Source of the DNA: Sphingomonas aerophila
GTDB lineage: Bacteria > Pseudomonadota > Alphaproteobacteria > Sphingomonadales > Sphingomonadaceae
Direction: 5' to 3'
Assembly (NCBI RefSeq): GCF_014199305.1
Contig: NZ_JACIJK010000008.1
Coordinates: forward strand, 1-64,000
DNA length: 64,000 nt
The notes under the pieces are model-generated. The model was given only the letters and a program-made list of their open reading frames with translations. It did no database searches and was not told the origin of the DNA. The position numbers and the translations under genes were made by a program. Positions 61,177-64,000 of the stretch are shown here, one piece after another (the first letter of the stretch is position 1; each line of letters opens with the position of its first letter).

Positions 61177-61968
61177 ATGAAGCGCACTCACCTTCCGCTT
61201 AACGGATTGCGCGTGCTCGATGCGGCGGCCCGGCATCTGTCGTTCACCAGGGCCGCGGACGAGCTGGCTGTGACGCCGGCTGCTGTTGGCCAGCAGATCC
61301 GCGCGCTGGAAGATACGCTGGGCGTGGTTCTTTTCCGGCGCACGACGCGTGGGTTGGAACTGACGCCGGAAGCGGAGGCCGGCCTTGCCCCGTTGCGCGA
61401 CGGCTTTCTCCAATTCGAGGAAGCGGTGCGGGCGATGCAGGCGGGCCAGTCCTCCAAGTCGCTCACCATTGCAGCGCCGCGTGACGTGACCGAGAAGTGG
61501 CTGATGCCGCGACTGGCCGAGATCGCGGCGCGTGATCCGGATTTGCGGTTCGCCTTGTTGGCCGCGGACGAGAGTATCGACTTTACCGAAGCCAATCTCG
61601 ACCTGGCGGTGCGATGGGGCGCGGGTCCTGGCGAGCATGAGGGTGAGGCGCTGGGGTCGGCCGGCATGGTCACGGTGGCGTCACCGAACGGCGGCGGAGC
61701 CGGCGCGATCGCTTGGCCGGGCGCTCCATCGGAAGAGGGTGGATCGACGTTCCGGGTCGCAGACGCCGGGCTGGCGATCGATGCGGCGGCGGCGGGTCTT
61801 GGCCGTGCCACGGTTCCCGAGCTGCTCGCGGCAGCGGACATAGCAGCCGGGCGAGTCGTGGTGCTTGGGGAAGCCAAGGCAGTACGTGCGGGATACTGGC
61901 TGGTCGCGCCGCTTCCGCAGTGGCGACAGAAGAAAGTCCGCGCGCTGGTAGACGCCCTTACGGCTTGA
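61177..61968 (+). CDS. LysR-family regulator, GcvA-like, short
   Basis: 263 residues. The N-terminal HTH (LRVLDAAARHLSFTRAADEL, AVTPAAVGQQIRALEDTLG) is GcvA-type. The effector domain (LTIAAPRDVTEKWLMPRLAE onward) is shorter than the usual 200 residues, with a compressed second half. It starts 6 bases after apaG, so it may be part of the metZ mRNA. Target unknown; the short domain could limit effector binding. Confidence 0.9.
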   Translation: MKRTHLPLNGLRVLDAAARHLSFTRAADELAVTPAAVGQQIRALEDTLGVVLFRRTTRGLELTPEAEAGLAPLRDGFLQFEEAVRAMQAGQSSKSLTIAAPRDVTEKWLMPRLAEIAARDPDLRFALLAADESIDFTEANLDLAVRWGAGPGEHEGEALGSAGMVTVASPNGGGAGAIAWPGAPSEEGGSTFRVADAGLAIDAAAAGLGRATVPELLAAADIAAGRVVVLGEAKAVRAGYWLVAPLPQWRQKKVRALVDALTA

Positions 61969-61969
61969 G

Positions 61970-63250
61970 CTAACGCGTTTCGAGCAGTTGTAGCGTTCGC
62001 GTGGCGATTGGGATCAGCTGAGCCTCTGATGTGAAGCCATCAGGGCGGTGCCAACCGATCGCGACGGCGAACCAGTGGCCGGATTTGGTCTGGACCAGGA
62101 AGTTGAGGCTGAGCACGCCCGGCTCGGACCCGCCCTTGAAGCCGAGATAGGCGAAGCGCGCCGCGGTTGCGGGATCAACGCCGGGGTTGATCGACATGAT
62201 GGCCCGCGCGGTGTTGCCGCCAGCCACCCTGATCCGATCGAGCAATGAAGCAGTCGAACGCGGGCTGGCGAACCATTCAACCGTATCCGTCGCGACAGGG
62301 CCATTGGCGAACACGCCCGTGCCGAGCGGGGTTACGGCAAATCGCGGTGCGTCTCGGGCCAGCAGGGCTGTCCGACCGGCCGGATCAAGCGCGATCCAGC
62401 GCGCTCGCAGCGCCACGTCTCCCTTCAGCACGAACGCCTCGCGGGTGGTGAGCACCGGGGTCGACAGTCCGGTGGCGGCCGCCGCGCGATCGATGGCGGT
62501 CCGCCCGAGTTGCCCCATCAGCGTGTCGGTCGCGGTGTTGTCGCTGATTGAGATCATCAGCGTGGCGAGCGTCTGGATGGTGACGGGCGAAGCCGGTGGC
62601 CAGGCTTGCAGCATCCCGGACGGCAGGGATCGTGGCCCGATCGTTACGACCTGACGCCAACGATCAGGCTGGCTTCCGGCCTGACGAGCAGCTTCCGCGA
62701 GCACCCACAGCTTGAACGCCGAGCCGAGCGGCTGCGGCCTGTCGCCTGCCACTTCGAGTAGAGGCGTTGGGCTGCCCTTTTGGAGCGCATAGACACCAAT
62801 AGCAGCCGTACCGGGCAGGGCGCGCAAGTCGGCCTCGACCCGCGCCAGCGTGTCGTCGTGCGTAACCTGATCGACGATGCGCAGGCCGGTGATCTGGTGC
62901 GGTGGTGCCGGGTCCAGCACCATCTCCATCGTGGCGCTGCCTCGTTCGAATTCGACCGCCAGCTGGGCGTGCCAGCGAACCGGAACGGCCATCGTGTCGA
63001 TCCGCACCGGCTTTCCGAGCGACGCGGTAAGGGCCGCCGTGATGGCTGCAAACTGTTCCGCGCTGATCGCGGCGCGGAAGCTGGGCGCAAACAGCTCGTC
63101 ATAGCTGCCCGCGCTTTTGAGGAGGCCGAGCAGCGCATTGGCGCGCGCGGGAACGGCGGCGTCGACCTGCACCGCGGCTGCCGGCGGAGCGGGCGCCTGC
63201 GCTTCCGCCATTCCGGACAAGAGCGCCAGCGTGAAAGCCAGCGCCCGCAT
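61970..63250 (-). CDS. Secreted serine hydrolase, class A beta-lactamase-like
   Basis: 426 residues. Signal peptide MRALAFTLALLSGMAEAQA, an N-terminal domain (GLLKSAGSYDELFAPSFRAA), then the transpeptidase-like fold: SxxK in PLGSAFKLWVLAE, SDN in ISISDNTATDTLMG and a KGG replacing KTG in LGFKGGSEPGVLSLN. All three motifs indicate an active penicilloyl-serine type enzyme, but the general length and N-terminal domain suggest a family of unknown substrate and not a classical resistance enzyme. It overlaps the ABC-2 permease by one base (TGATG). Confidence 0.88.
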   Translation of the reverse strand: MRALAFTLALLSGMAEAQAPAPPAAAVQVDAAVPARANALLGLLKSAGSYDELFAPSFRAAISAEQFAAITAALTASLGKPVRIDTMAVPVRWHAQLAVEFERGSATMEMVLDPAPPHQITGLRIVDQVTHDDTLARVEADLRALPGTAAIGVYALQKGSPTPLLEVAGDRPQPLGSAFKLWVLAEAARQAGSQPDRWRQVVTIGPRSLPSGMLQAWPPASPVTIQTLATLMISISDNTATDTLMGQLGRTAIDRAAAATGLSTPVLTTREAFVLKGDVALRARWIALDPAGRTALLARDAPRFAVTPLGTGVFANGPVATDTVEWFASPRSTASLLDRIRVAGGNTARAIMSINPGVDPATAARFAYLGFKGGSEPGVLSLNFLVQTKSGHWFAVAIGWHRPDGFTSEAQLIPIATRTLQLLETR

Positions 63251-64000
63251 CAGCTCTTCAGCTTCCAGCCCCGGCGTAACAGCGCATAGCAGAGCGCCGC
63301 CAGGGCGACATCGATGGCGAAAATTACGAGGCTGCCCACCAATACGGGCGAGTCGGCGGTGCCCACAAATCCGTAGCGAAAGCCCGAGATGATATAGAAA
63401 AAGGGGTTGGCGTGGCTGAAGGCCCGGAACGCGGGCGCGAGCCGGTCGACCGAGTAGAAGGTGCCCGACAGCAGCGACAACGGCGCGATGACGAAGTTGG
63501 TCACCGCGGCCGCATGATCGAACTTCTCCGCCCAGATCGAGGTCAGCACCCCCAGCAGTGACAGGAACATGGCACCCAGAAAGCCGAACCACAGGATCGC
63601 GCCGGGGTGGCGCGGGAACACGTGGACGCCGGGGTACAGCGCCATCGCCAGCCAGCAGATTGCGCCAACGATAAAGGCCCGTGTCATGGCACCACCGACG
63701 AGAGCGGCCAGCAGCTCGCCCGTCGACAATGGGGGCTGTAGATAATCAACGATGGTGCCCTGGATCTTGCCTACCAGGAGCGAGAAGCTGGCGTTGGCGA
63801 ATGCCGGCCCCATCATGCCCTGGCTGATGATCAGGCCGGGAGCGATGAAATCGGCAAAGGGAAGAACCGCGCCACCAACCTCGACCGGCCGCTTGGCCCC
63901 CGTCGCGACCGTGAAGACGATCAGGAACAGCAGAGTTGTGATAGCAGGCGCCCAGATCGTCTGGAGGTGGACCTTGAAGAAACGACGCACCTCCTTGATA
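63250..64000 (-). CDS. ABC-2 type permease, partial at window edge
   Basis: The last 249 residues of an ABC-2 membrane protein, running off the window. Six membrane helices: IWAPAITTLLFLIVF near the start, then LPFADFIAPGLIISQGMMGP and later LTSIWAEKFDHAAAVTNFVI with LSLLSGTFYSVDRLAP, the ABC-2 signature. The reading frame continues upstream as IKEVRRFFKVH. Its ATPase should lie beyond 64000. It exports an unknown substrate and is followed by the serine hydrolase gene. Confidence 0.9.
   Translation of the reverse strand, partial: IKEVRRFFKVHLQTIWAPAITTLLFLIVFTVATGAKRPVEVGGAVLPFADFIAPGLIISQGMMGPAFANASFSLLVGKIQGTIVDYLQPPLSTGELLAALVGGAMTRAFIVGAICWLAMALYPGVHVFPRHPGAILWFGFLGAMFLSLLGVLTSIWAEKFDHAAAVTNFVIAPLSLLSGTFYSVDRLAPAFRAFSHANPFFYIISGFRYGFVGTADSPVLVGSLVIFAIDVALAALCYALLRRGWKLKS

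Overview
The window looks like the chromosome of a sphingomonad-type alphaproteobacterium (Sphingomonas or a close relative). The evidence is GC-rich coding, an alphaproteobacterial F0 gene order (atpI-atpB-atpE-atpF'-atpF) without F1 genes beside it, a CTTG-N17-CCTATAT heat-shock promoter in front of dnaK, a SAM-II-like riboswitch in front of metZ, and PEP-CTERM proteins. This assignment rests on recognised protein families; no database was searched.

Region 1 (1 to about 35,055) is an integrated siphovirus-like prophage. Its right end lies beside a large serine integrase (33,271-35,013), where it has cut a host vgr-related gene. Its left end is not in the window. There, an IS5-family element (1-537), whose transposase appears to need a -1 frameshift, has truncated a phage gene. 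The late genes are on the minus strand, reading from right to left: HNH nuclease, MucR-like regulator, small and large terminase, portal, HK97 protease and capsid, connectors, tail tube, a G/GT chaperone pair with a -1 slippery A-run, tape measure, tail-tip proteins, J-like protein, fibre, and two small membrane proteins. Plus-strand cargo genes interrupt them: a DUF4145 protein, a small membrane protein, a DUF4230 protein and a PEP-CTERM protein. At the left, a plus-strand early module holds three unknown genes and a helicase with a primase-like C-terminus. This module is rich in RNA-level control signals: two identical 46-bp hairpins that sequester Shine-Dalgarno sequences, and a pseudoknot-capable leader.

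Region 2 (35.1-47.4 kb) is host chromosome: the pcuAC-vgr operon remnant, dnaK/dnaJ, a membrane protein with its regulator behind palindromic operators, a divergent SDF symporter, purB, an EF-hand protein and radC.

Region 3 (44.3-64 kb) holds the ydbH-ynbE-ydbL envelope operon, the F0 ATP synthase operon, uvrC, a polysaccharide deacetylase with a FemAB-like acyltransferase, recO, leuB, a GT2-GtrA fusion convergent with a PMT-type glycosyltransferase, riboswitch-metZ-apaG, a LysR regulator, and a serine hydrolase with an ABC-2 permease that runs off the window end.

The most unusual signals are the duplicated SD-masking leader hairpin (1,408 and 2,265), the H-type pseudoknot whose second stem masks the helicase-primase start (3,435-3,490), and a 7-base motif [CA]TAA[GA]TA. 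That motif sits exactly 4 nt before six phage start codons that lack Shine-Dalgarno sequences, and it recurs in other late-gene boundaries.
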